The notes under the pieces: generated by a model
Told to the model about the DNA's origin: nothing
The model's database searches: none
The model's input: the letters and a program-made list of their open reading frames with translations, nothing else
Program-made: the position numbers and the translations under genes
Assembly (NCBI GenBank): GCA_905250025.1
Contig: CAJNOJ010000048.1
Span: 1-64,000 of the forward strand
From: Adineta ricciae
Taxonomy: Eukaryota; Rotifera; Eurotatoria; Adinetida; Adinetidae
Direction: 5' to 3'
DNA length: 64,000 bases
In this document: piece after piece, positions 52,711 through 62,876 of the stretch
Layout: every line of letters begins with the position of its first letter
Numbering within the stretch: position 1 is the stretch's first letter

Positions 52711-54088
52711 TTACATGCTCATTTGTTTTAAACTTAAATCTAACGGACTAGTTTCATCGAATGAAGATAATGAATCGATTGTCAATGAACGTTCAGGAAT
52801 ATATGGAGAAACTTTACAGATTGATTTCTCATGCAAATATATATCGAAGAATGATGGTGGAACCCGAACCATCGTTGGAATAAATCGTATACGTCGTCGT
52901 GGTTTCATTTTACATGAAGACTTCTTTAGTTTTGATTGATTCGTACATGAATTGACTAAATCCGGTAAGGCAACCAATGATGTTGATTGAGGTATATACC
53001 AATCATTCGTTGAGTTTTGCGATCGATATAACTTTACTTTCAGTTTTGAATCCATAGAGCTACTGGTAGGCGGTGGAACATCAACCTCTAATTGTGTTGG
53101 ATGTTTTGATTGATAGATACGTTTAAGTATAGCTTGATATCCACAAGAACTAATAACATATCGAATATCAAGCGACGGAATCTAATAGCAAAAATTTAAT
53201 TGCTCGATAGAGGAAGACTAGTTATTTTCGACTGACTTACTTTTTCTTGATACGATAAGTTGAAACAATAGTAGACGTCGATCAATCGTTCATCATCTGT
53301 ATTTAACGGAAATGATCGATAGAAAAGATCAACCTACAAAATCGGCATATTCGAGAAAAGTCAACAAAAAATAGAACGCAAAGTTCACTTTGAATGTCGA
53401 CGGAAGAGAATATTTCGTTTGAAGAAATTTTTGAATTGTTGATAGGGGTGTATGAATTAAGCATTCCAAATAGCACGTTGATAATTTCCTAGATGATTCG
53501 TCTAGGAGTACGCCCGACGACCTAAAAAAGAACGAAATGCACTGTCATGAAAAGTACCCATTGGGTACTCATTAACTACGCATATATAATCAACTCGACA
53601 GCTAACAATTAATTCAATTATAACGTGCTGGTCATCTAATGAGACTTACATATCCCAATACTCTAAATTGACATATGCGTTCGTATTGATATGAACATCT
53701 ATTGATTTCGATAAGTTCCTATCTAGATAATTGCATAGATAGATCATAAAATGAGATGACAAAGAAACCAATCTTCCCCTTACGTTGAAAGATTTTATAC
53801 AATAGCCGTTGATAAGTAAGATCAAGTTTGAGCGACTGTAATGGGTTCACAATTATTATCTGACACATTGGACACTTGCTCTGATTGTCTTTTTCGAAAT
53901 AATCCATTATACACGGCTGACAAACTATAAACAACGGCGATTTTCATAGGCCTGTTTAAATAGATTGAACGAAACTTACATCGATGAAAACACTCATTAA
54001 CGATCGTGGGTAGACGTATGAATTCATTACAAAGTGGACACTTGAAAAGCGAATTCAGTACGGAAGACTCAATGATGACTTTCTCCAT
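52711..54088 (-). CDS. Polycomb-group RING finger protein (PCGF-like) with RAWUL domain
   Basis: Six exons: 54088-53980, 53924-53784, 53722-53650, 53521-53389, 53333-53241, 53181-52711; 339 residues, all joins in frame. Start is ATG at 54088 (MEKVIIESSVLNSLF). A longer open frame upstream is probably 5' UTR. Exons 1-2 encode a C3HC4 RING (FKCPLCNEF, then ECFHRFCQPCIMDY, CPMCQ) followed by the PCGF-typical LDLTYQRLLYKI. Exons 4-6 encode a RAWUL ubiquitin-like domain (LSTIQKFLQTKYSL, FKVDLFYRSFPL, DVYYCFNLSYQEK). PCGF proteins pair with RING1 in PRC1 to ubiquitinate histone H2A, and RAWUL selects further partners. The C-terminal tail is basic and ends in SPLDLSLK, a canonical PxDLS CtBP-binding motif. 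Intron 3 (128 bp) is twice the usual size. Which PCGF paralog it matches is undecided. Confidence 0.85.
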
Positions 54089-54624
54089 CTGAAAAGAAAC
54101 TGAGCGTCCATACACGTGTGATATTGAACGAATGAGCGAACGAACGAGAAAAATATGTAGCGTCGGTGCGTGCGTGTATGTATGCATGTTGGTCAAAGGA
54201 AGTGTAATTTGTTCATGAAGATAGCCAATGCACACACGACTATCTTTTTTCAAATTCATGATTTTTACCCTGTACAAATGACTGCGATATTGAGATAATT
54301 AAAGTAATAAAATGTCTAGATGATATGTTCACAAGATAAGAACACTTGAATTGATTGAATTTTTCGTACCGAAGATCGTTATTTACTGTAGGGTAAAACT
54401 AACGAGTCTATTTTCATCTACTCGTTCATCTGAATACAATTCTGTTCTGGTAGAGTAAACAGAAAGGTAATTTCTTTCAATTTAATTTCCACAATGTACT
54501 TTATCGTCTGTCTCTGTTAGCAATCGTATATCCATCAGGGTATGGATCTGTTTTTATTTTCAAAAAACATTTAATCATGATAATACTACGTATTAACAGA
54601 CGAGTTATAAAAGTTCCTATACAT
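54089..54624. other. Spacer between the nuclear receptor and PCGF-like genes
   Basis: About 536 bp between two minus-strand genes. It should hold the 3' UTR of the receptor and the promoter and 5' UTR of the PCGF-like gene. An open frame continuous with exon 1 of the latter (up to 54277) has weak coding character. Nothing else is seen. Confidence 0.5.
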
Positions 54625-55812
54625 CTATATCGATAGCGAACGTGTTGTTTGTTCAACAATCGTATCAATCATTTGACCATGTTGAACATTGCTTTTTTCA
54701 TTAATACTATGAAGAAGATCAAGAATGTATTTTATCAATGAATTCAAACGTTTGACACTGGCAGTGAAACCGTATTGATAAATCAAATATTTCCAAAACA
54801 TGGTCACAAAGATGTTTTGTACTTCGAGTATTGTCATTGCATTCGATACACTTGTTCTTCTATTCGATTGATTAGGTGTGACAATCGAGCAATTCGTTGA
54901 AAAGGCTAAGATTAATAGCAAGATTTTGATCAGCATACTGTTTGGTTCTAAGCGCGAAACAAAATGAGTTGAATATTGAAAGATGTCATCACCATAAACA
55001 GCGTCACAACTAATCAGAAAGGTCATGTTATTAAGTGCACTCATTTCGCGTATGATAAAAACACAGTTCATTATGCTAGCTGTGTCATAATTCTGTTGGA
55101 TCAGTATTTGACGCGAGTTAACTGTGAGTTTTTGAAAGTATGGCGAACATTCGAAGAACGGTTGTAGTGCAGAAAGAAAAAATTGCAGTATGTTCATTGA
55201 TTTCGATACTTTCGAGCGTAGTTTAGGAGGTAATGATGATTGCTGAGCTAGAAGATGGTTTATATGTGGCATGATATTGGTTTCATCGTACGCATGAATA
55301 ATATTTGAAAGCAAGCTCCATTCATCAGTTGTCAAATTCGAACGATCATTTTGAAGGAGACCAATGGGTACAGGCTAATCGCGAGGAAATAGAAACATTG
55401 AGATTTATTTTAAAAAAAAAGGCAAACCTTCGGTAGTAGAGAAGCTGATCTCTGGCTGTTTGTTATCAAATGAGATCCATTTGATGATGGCCATCGACGC
55501 AACGAATGGAAAGTCATTCCAAGTTCATAGCATTTCTTCAATCGGCATGCTGAACAAGTACCTCGTGTCATTTTCGTAATTTCACAGTTGTCATTCGATT
55601 TACAGACAGGATCAACTTTCTTCATAGAGAAAAACATCACTGAAACAATATGTTAAGAGCGAAAGGGAATAGCTCACGATCAATTTTTGTGAATGTCGTC
55701 GAAAGAATGTTTTGCAAGACATACAAGTCATTACATCGAAATTGATACCGCGTGCGACATCACCGCAAACGAGGCAGATCAACGGCAGACCACAGTTTCG
55801 CTTCGTCACCAT
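54625..55812 (-). CDS. Divergent nuclear hormone receptor
   Basis: Three exons: 55812-55678, 55619-55428, 55374-54625 (introns 58 and 53 bp, all phase 0), 358 residues. Start is ATG at 55812. The first zinc finger is CLVCGDVARGINFDVMTCMSC, followed by KTFFRR; the second is CKSNDNC with a five-residue D-box, then CSACRLKKCYELGM. All eight zinc-binding cysteines are present. The P-box reads MSCKT instead of the usual EGCKG or GSCKV, so DNA specificity may be unusual. A short hinge leads to a divergent, mostly helical ligand-binding domain of about 240 residues with no clear AF-2 helix. Likely a lineage-specific receptor. The acceptor before exon 2 (CTATGAAG) is weak; a shift there would only alter a few residues between the fingers. 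Confidence 0.82.
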
Positions 55813-57443
55813 TGCTTAAGCACATACACACGCGTATTAGTATTCTGAAAGGAAAACAAATATCTCTACTACACGAACCAGCTGTTACAAGATCAAGTCA
55901 CGTATTTTCCTACAAAATAAAGCTCGATAAGAGATATGAACGACAACGCGCTTTTATCGCGAGGCAACTAAGGTGTTACAATATTTCCTTTCCTAGGAAA
56001 AAATGTTTAGATATAAATAGAATCTTAAAGTGACTAAGCCTTTTAGTTCAGTGAGTTTTAGATTGAAAAATCACTTGACAATAGACGATGCGTTGTACGA
56101 AATGATTCAAGGAGAGAGAAAAATCCTCTTTCTCTTTTCTCTTCCTTCTTTCATTAGCAAATTGACGAGTTAATATTTTATTCGAAAGAAAAAGAAAAGA
56201 AATTCATTCTATAATGAAATGACTATTTGCTGATTTAATGCACAGAAAATGACGCGGAGTGTTCAACTAGAAAAACATTCTTCTTTGCTTGAATTCCTTC
56301 AACTTTGTTTCATATCAAGGATTAGTACAGAGTACATCTCATCAGCGATTCTTATTCAATATAGATGCGCGTAAAAAAGCTATGTATATACAGTATAGCA
56401 AAGGATATCTGATTTAGACGAAAGAAAAAACCTTCTTACCCCTATATCGATGTTAACATTAGTGGTGAATCGTTACTCGTCTCATCTATACATACACATT
56501 TTATCCAACCCTCTTTAATCACTACATCACGTTAGGTTTTTTTCTCTCTGTCTCACTCTTCGATTTATATGATTCTTACTAATATGTACGAATAAACCCA
56601 GACGATGACGAGCTCGTTACAGTGTATAGTTTAGAAATGTATATGAAATAGAAAATGTCGTCATTTAAAGAAAATCCTTGTATACACATTGGCGACGACG
56701 ATTTTGATCAGATTTGCCAAATATATAATTAAAGTCGTGTTTTTCTTCGACTTGCGTCGTATTTTTTGTCGAAGAAAATACGACATATGCGAAAACAATT
56801 TGTTGGGCTGTAATTATCAAAATATTTTAGTGTAACTCATTCTCATAAACAAATATCCGACTAAATACAAAGACAATTTGTATAGTCTACTTAGTATTTC
56901 CGTTTTTACTGGACGTAAATAATGAACAGACTTGACTCGGTCATGCTCACCAGATGAGGAAAGCTGTTCCTACATTTCATTATCAAGAAAATGACACATG
57001 TATCTAATAAGATTGCTGTACTTACTATAAATGATTGAAATTTCTGATGTGCCACTCCTAAAAGCGAGAAAAACACTATAATTGATCCATCCGGAGTAAA
57101 ATTTACTTGTCTATGATTGACTTGATTGCTCAACCGTCGTACCTTTTCAAAAAAAAAAACACAAGTTTTCCATACAGTCTGAGTAAACGGTACAAGTCTT
57201 GTCAGTCGTCAAGTCGTATATGTCGAAAAGTCCGGGTTTTAGTTTATTAACGTTTAGAGTTAGTCTTATTCAGAAATCTAGAAAAACAAACAAACAAACA
57301 TACGAACAACATCAAAAACATACACAGACTAAACATGCATGTAAATAAGATTGATAAATAGTAGGAGAGGAGAAAAAGAGTAGTCAATAGTCTTGTAAGT
57401 CCGGTCAAGAAGTCAAAAGAAAGGATATATGCCCAAATACCAC
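55813..57443. other. Intergenic region between RBM45 and the nuclear receptor
   Basis: About 1.6 kb of AT-rich DNA between two minus-strand genes, expected to hold the RBM45 3' UTR and the receptor promoter. A possible orphan exon lies at about 57028-57150 on the minus strand. The rest shows pyrimidine- and purine-rich tracts but no supported gene. Confidence 0.45.
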
Positions 57444-59255
57444 TCACACTTTTTGTCGTTTCCGATGAACTACGGATGCTGCTGTTGTTGAATCAACAAA
57501 ATGGTCACCTTCAGTAATACGTATGCGCACTAAGGCGATTTCTTGTCCGTTCATCGTTTCCATAGCTGTGTCAGCACTGCATTCATCAGTGTACATAACG
57601 TAACACAATTGAGGATTGACCATCTGGATGTCAATTAAGTTTCCAAAACGGTTGAATACATCACGGATATAATTTTCGGATAGTGAACGTTGAGCTTTAA
57701 TTTGCAAAGTTTTCGCAACAGGAGCATCAAATGAGGCATATTTCTTTTTTGGCGGCAAAGGAATGTTACAAAAATCAACTGTTTGCTCTTGACTACCTTG
57801 TAGGTTACTCATCTGATGAATTAACTGTCCTATTCCTGATGTATCGCCATACTTTCCATTCTGGAATTTCTGTATCAAATCATTGATAATTCTAAGAAGA
57901 AAAGAAAGATTCCAGAAAAACGCGTCATCGAAAGCTTTACTTTGCATTGTAGTATTGAACAGATAGGATCTCTCCATCAGGAAATTGAAATGCATGCAAC
58001 TTCTCTCGTGCGTATGTGGCAAATTGACATGATTTATACCGAACAAGAAAATAACCTAAATTCAATATTCTCGCATCGAAAACAATTACAAGTGAAATTT
58101 CCTACGCTCATTAAATGTATTGAAATTCAACGCTGAGCATTCTTCCATATGTGGTACGAGATCGAATAATTTCGATACATGATATTCTGTTACTGTTTTT
58201 CCACAACGAACTATCAGACGACATTCCGTGTTGCTGTCAAGTAGGTGATACGATGTGGATGTAATTGTCTGGCCTAAATACGAATAGACACGGTTGTGTC
58301 GTTTCTCCAACTGAAAATATCCATTTACTTGACCACGACGGAAGTCGAGGCGGAGGTGAAGGTCGACGATCAGTTGGGTGTTGTTTAGTAGCTGAAGCTT
58401 TCTGACGATACGGAGGAGATAAAGCACCATAGGAGGATGAGATCTCTTCTGTATCTCGATGGCGTTTGGAAGAAAACGGTTGAGCAAATTTTGGTTTGTA
58501 ACCTATGAGGTCCTTTGTTCGATTACATACGGAGAAATGCAAGGCCTACTTGGATCACATTCTTCAAGTGCATAGGCGGCTTCGGACGCTTTTGAAAATG
58601 AAATGTAGGCAAATCCTTTATTTTCACCTGTTAACTTATCGACAATAATTTTAATGTAAATGATTGTACCATATTTCTGAAACACTTTACGTAAATCTTC
58701 TTTCGTCATATGTTTTGCTATCACCACAAATAAGCGTAACATCTTTTCGTGTTCATCAGGATCACGAACACTACCTTCCCGACGTGAACTGGATATGATA
58801 GCCTATGCAGAACAGAACATTTCCAGTTATTGACTTTCGGAGAAAGTCAAATTACTTTCAACGGACGTGCATGTGGCGAAATAACAGTTCCATCCATTTC
58901 TTCCATTGCATGAGCTGCTGCTGAAGCTTTTTCATATTTAATATAAGCAATACCTATTCAGAGAAGATTCATACGATATGAAATATAGTTAATCATTTCA
59001 AAAACCTTTGCTTTCTTGGTTTCGTCGATCTCGTACCATGTGAATGTCTTGAATAGTTCCATGAATTTGAAAAGCTTGTCGTAGTTCATCTTCTGACATC
59101 GCCTTAGGAATAAGTAAAAATAGTCGGCTGAAGGGTGGATCATCGACATCAGCTGTTTTATTGTATGTTGATTTTTGTTTATCTTCCGATTCGATCGGTA
59201 ACTGTTCATGGATGTTTTCTAACGATGCATCTCGACTTCGATTTAATTTGTTCAT
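57444..59255 (-). CDS. RBM45: RNA-binding protein 45 (four RRMs)
   Basis: Seven exons: 59255-59006, 58953-58856, 58802-58550, 58502-58329, 58273-58106, 58055-57941, 57891-57444, with introns of 47-55 bp; 501 residues (vertebrate RBM45 about 475). RRM1 has RLFLLIPKAMSEDELRQAF and SKGIAYIKYEKAS. RRM2 has RLFVVIAKHMTKEDLRKVF and NKGFAYISFSKAS. RRM3 is divergent (ECRLIVRCGKTVTEYHVSKL, then YFLVRYKSCQFATYAREKLH). RRM4 has LSENYIRDVFNRFGNLIDIQ. The tail HRKRQKV looks like a nuclear localisation signal. The vertebrate protein binds GC-rich RNA, self-associates and acts in neural RNA processing and stress responses. The family alignment fixed several joins, notably the donors GTAGGC at 58549 and GTAGGA at 58105, which restore RRM2 and RRM3. 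It starts 136 bp downstream of the next minus-strand gene. Confidence 0.9.
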
Positions 59256-59391
59256 TTTCTCTGCATATATAAATTAGCAATTATCAACAAAACTGCCGAC
59301 TTCTGTGTACTGTCTCTCTTCATGTACACATAGAAGCTATATATATACGTTTTATTGTAAAAGATGGCGCTATAATTCAGTTTCGTCTTGT

Positions 59392-60063
59392 TTACGAATT
59401 TAAGTAATCATACAGATTTGCCCAACGGATTTCTCGATGTTTCGATAAAAATGTCATTACTTGGTAAACTTTTCTAATTAAGAATAGTATTACAATGAGC
59501 AAGGTCAAAATTCCGAATAGAATCAATTTTCGATTCAATCGCGTCGCGGTTATGACGTAACTTACGACAAGATAACTCGTGAATGTTAATAGAATAATCG
59601 ATAGATTATCTGTAAATGACAATTGTCGTCGTTTTGCTGTTAAAGGATAATCTAATGTCATGAAGAGACGATGTTCATCATTAAAATGAACATATTCATA
59701 CAAAAGAAGACCACCGATCGATAGAATACAGAAAATAATCAATACTGTATTCAAAATAAGGATTACAGATGAACTCTTCGATTGAAAATCTTCTTGTTTT
59801 ACAAAAGATCTTTGAACAGATAATTTAATAAAATTCACTTGTTCAAAACTTGTTATTTGCTGAGTTTGCCGACGATCGAGTTCATTCTTAACCTCATTTA
59901 TTCCGGCCTGGACGAAAAGCTTTAATGCTACTGTATCGTACGCACCCCAGTCGATATCATACAACAGATTTGCCTCTTGCAATTGTCTGAGTATTTCAAT
60001 TTCTAATTGTATTCGTTGAAGAGATACTTCACCTGCTTCGAAATAATGATATGAATTTGGCAT
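59392..60063 (-). CDS. Unrecognised three-helix membrane protein
   Basis: An intronless ATG-started frame of 223 residues. The N-terminal 95 residues are soluble and helical (LQRIQLEIEILRQLQEAN, then GAYDTVALKLFVQAGINEV). Three hydrophobic segments follow, at about 97-124 (VILILNTVLIIFCILSIGGL), 152-172 (LSIILLTFTSYLVVSYVI) and 179-201 (LILFGILTLLIVILFLI), then a short cytosol-like tail. I recognise no family. It is wedged between FARSB (71 bp upstream) and RBM45 (136 bp downstream) on the same strand, so co-transcription is possible. A small endoplasmic-reticulum or organelle membrane protein is a reasonable guess. Confidence 0.75.
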   Translation of the reverse strand: MPNSYHYFEAGEVSLQRIQLEIEILRQLQEANLLYDIDWGAYDTVALKLFVQAGINEVKNELDRRQTQQITSFEQVNFIKLSVQRSFVKQEDFQSKSSSVILILNTVLIIFCILSIGGLLLYEYVHFNDEHRLFMTLDYPLTAKRRQLSFTDNLSIILLTFTSYLVVSYVITATRLNRKLILFGILTLLIVILFLIRKVYQVMTFLSKHREIRWANLYDYLNS

Positions 60064-60134
60064 TAGCCGCGCGCGTTCCTGTCTTTTATTTCTTGTCTTT
60101 TCTTTCGATTAAAACAATAAAATTCTTAGTTTCT

Positions 60135-62606
60135 TCAAACAAATGGCTCGATATTGATCTCGAGTGCTGAGCATGGCACTTTCAGTCCGAATTGTTCGAT
60201 TACATTCGGATGAAGAACACCGATGACACCAACGTTTTGACCTTTGACGATGACTTGCGCATACGAACCAGGAAAAAATGCGGAATCTAAAAGAACAAAG
60301 CCGTGCTGTTTAGAAATCAACTGACTCGCAATTTTACCTTCATATTGATTGTTTAAATAATAACCTTCATTACCGGATTGGCTCTCATTGTATGGAATTT
60401 TAACTAAAGTCATGATGCGATCGAGTAGACCGTGAATTATTTCAAAACCGGGTGTTCTATTGTAGAATAATGCACACAAATGTCGTTCATTGCGACTGCC
60501 GGTTTCTGAATAGAAGACAAACAAATCGTCACCGTATGTTTTGATCATACAACGAACCTTGTGTTGCATCTTTGAGAATGATATCCGAAACTTCAAAAAG
60601 CTGAATCGGCTGAGTATCTTGATTCTTGAAAATTGTCTTCAGTAAACCTGGTAGAAGTGTCGTTCGACCAATCTAAATCAAATCATTCAACGATAGTTTT
60701 CTCTTTTTCGTCGTCTCACTTGAAACTCTTGCGTTTTCGGATTAGCAATATGAACTGCCGGAATGTTTTCAATAGTTTTTCCGAATTTCTCTGCTACATC
60801 CGAACAAGAACATAGAGTAAATGTCAATGCTTCCGTGAAGCCAGCTTCAGCGACTGAATGTCGAATGAGATCTGAGACGCGATTCAATTCAAACTAAATA
60901 CAAACGAATAGGACCAAAGGAGACGATCACTCTCCGTTTACCTGATTTCCGATACAGCTTGTTTTCGGCACTGTTTTGACGATGTTGTTGAAACCGTAAG
61001 CAACAGCACAATCTTCAGCAATATCGCAGAAATGAAGAATATCGGTTCGCGTCACCGGAATTTCCACGCGAAGAGTGTCAGCATCGAGCACTGTAGCGCG
61101 AAGGCTCATTCGATTCAAAAGTGTTGCTGCTGTTTGAGCGTCGACACTGAAATCAAAGACGACTTTTCGTTCAAAACACGAGTAAAGGCTATTCATACTT
61201 GATACCGATACGTTGATTAATCTTTTTCACTGAGACTGATTCGAATCGTTCAGCTAAATTCTACGAATCATGCGGTCAAATACAATACCCATAGACATTC
61301 ATTCACTTACGGGATAAACAATGACTTTACCATCGACTTGCTCGACTTCGACCGGTTCAATCCTATCCAAAACAAATAACGTATTCGCACTCAACTTCAG
61401 AATGCGACCACCTACTCAAATGGTTTACTACAATATTGCGCGAACATTGTTAGCATGGTATTTAATACCGTATTGGCCTTGTGAAGATCCACTGCCGTAC
61501 ATTCGATGAAAACATTCTTGGTTTTCACACTCATTTTACTATGATCACCTGAAAATGTACATCAATCAGTCAGTCGGAAATTCCTTTAACAAACTCTTTA
61601 CCATTAATAATCGGGGGAAGTGACAAGACGACGTTATTGGAATCGTAAATCACCGGATAAACGTCGGAATCTTGAATGATGGAAACGTAACGTCTGAGAT
61701 GTGTATCCTTCTACAAAAAAATCGATGAATGTACTGCTTCATTTAATATCAAGCAAACGTTTTACCGCGTAAAATTCCAACATTTCATCCGCTTGCATTT
61801 CCTTTTGTTGATTTAACGATCGAAATTTAATTTGTTTCGGTTCGCGAGCATCGTAGATGAACGGCGGTTGAATTGTATCCAGATCATGAGTGCCAATTGC
61901 CACCAGTGTTCGATTACGACATAAATTTTGATGGAGTTTATCTTGAAGTTTGATGAAACTGTTATAACTATCAGGAGTAAATGATACATTGCGAAGAACG
62001 GCGCCAACGACAAACGGACGAATCCGTTGGGTCTAGAAAAAAGTAGAAAAAAAAACGATTCAGAAACAAACGGACGCAATCAACATACATTTGGTAAGAT
62101 TTTCATGCGAATTGATTTTTGATTCGACAATGTAAATTTTGGAAGTTCAGCTCTGAACATAGAGCAATAATCGAAAATTTTAGCTAACAGTCAAATGAAA
62201 GATATTACTTTTGTAAGAAGATATTTAATGCTCGACTTAGACCTTCCAAACAGAGAATATCATAACTACAATAGAAGACGCAATGCGTGAAAGAAAAGCA
62301 GCCGGTTTACAACAAACCGATTAGCTGGAATTTCGACTTTGTATTCAACATCAGTAGAATCGGGAATAGGTTCCTAGAAAAGAAAAACAAGAATTTCCGA
62401 TAAAGTAATCACATTTATTTAAAGTCCTACTTACAATTTTGTCTAATTCCAAACCATAGTCGAAACATAATTGATCAAATTCTTCGTCCGCTAGAAATCA
62501 AATCGTTCATTCTCAATATTCTCGTCATTATTTGCTTCATGAACTCACTGTATGTTCGGCCAAGTTCTTGGAAAAGTAAACTTCGTTTTACACCAATAGT
62601 AGGCAT
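60135..62606 (-). CDS. FARSB: Phenylalanyl-tRNA synthetase beta subunit, cytosolic
   Basis: Fourteen exons: 62606-62549, 62490-62435, 62373-62318, 62265-62209, 62152-62089, 62032-61766, 61710-61602, 61548-61416, 61362-61311, 61260-61199, 61146-60942, 60893-60720, 60672-60558, 60505-60135. This gives 592 residues (human about 589), with introns of 47-61 bp. The start [19 protein letters not shown] matches the family N-terminus. The B3/4 editing region is in exons 6-8 ([29 protein letters not shown]), the B5 domain in exon 11 ([19 protein letters not shown]) and the class-II-like core in exons 12-14 ([43 protein letters not shown]). It forms the alpha2-beta2 enzyme that charges tRNA-Phe in the cytosol and checks for mischarged Tyr. 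Nothing looks broken. Confidence 0.95.
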
Positions 62607-62876
62607 CTGAAACTGAACACAAAAGCAAACGTTTTAAATATATATATATATATATATATATGTATATGAATTTTGAATTATAAAAGAGAACAAGCAGCAC
62701 CAGTCGTACGCAAAGATATCTATGTATAAGTGAGGAGAATGAACGATATTAGAAAACATTGCACAAATAAAAACACTGTTGAATCCACAGGCATGAACAT
62801 CACTGTACAATTTTTGAAATCGCCTATGAAGGAAGAAAGTGATCTGACTACAAAGTTCGATAGACAATTTCCATGT
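62607..62876. repeat. Spacer with a (TA)n microsatellite
   Basis: This 270-bp spacer between the phosphatase stop and the FARSB start contains a (TA)n tract at about 62635-62660. It should hold the phosphatase 3' UTR and the FARSB promoter. No gene is seen. Confidence 0.7.

Noticed and set aside
54089-54277. Upstream extension of the PCGF-like protein
   Set aside because: Composition is not protein-like, and the ATG at 54088 starts directly before the RING as in the family.
57247-57447. Hydrophobic 66-residue frame
   Set aside because: A Leu/Phe/Cys-rich translation of pyrimidine-rich 3' UTR of RBM45 (CAAA repeats), not convincing as a gene.
58056-58087. Donor GTAATT (GT at 58088-58087) for the RBM45 RRM3 exon
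   Set aside because: It puts the next exon out of frame. GTAGGA (GT at 58105-58104) gives a 50-bp intron and the expected RRM3 strand YFLVRYKS.
58502-58525. A 24-bp intron in RBM45 using GTAATC
   Set aside because: Too short to splice. The donor GTAGGC at 58549 gives a 47-bp intron and restores the RRM2 end (ECDPSYKPKFAQP).
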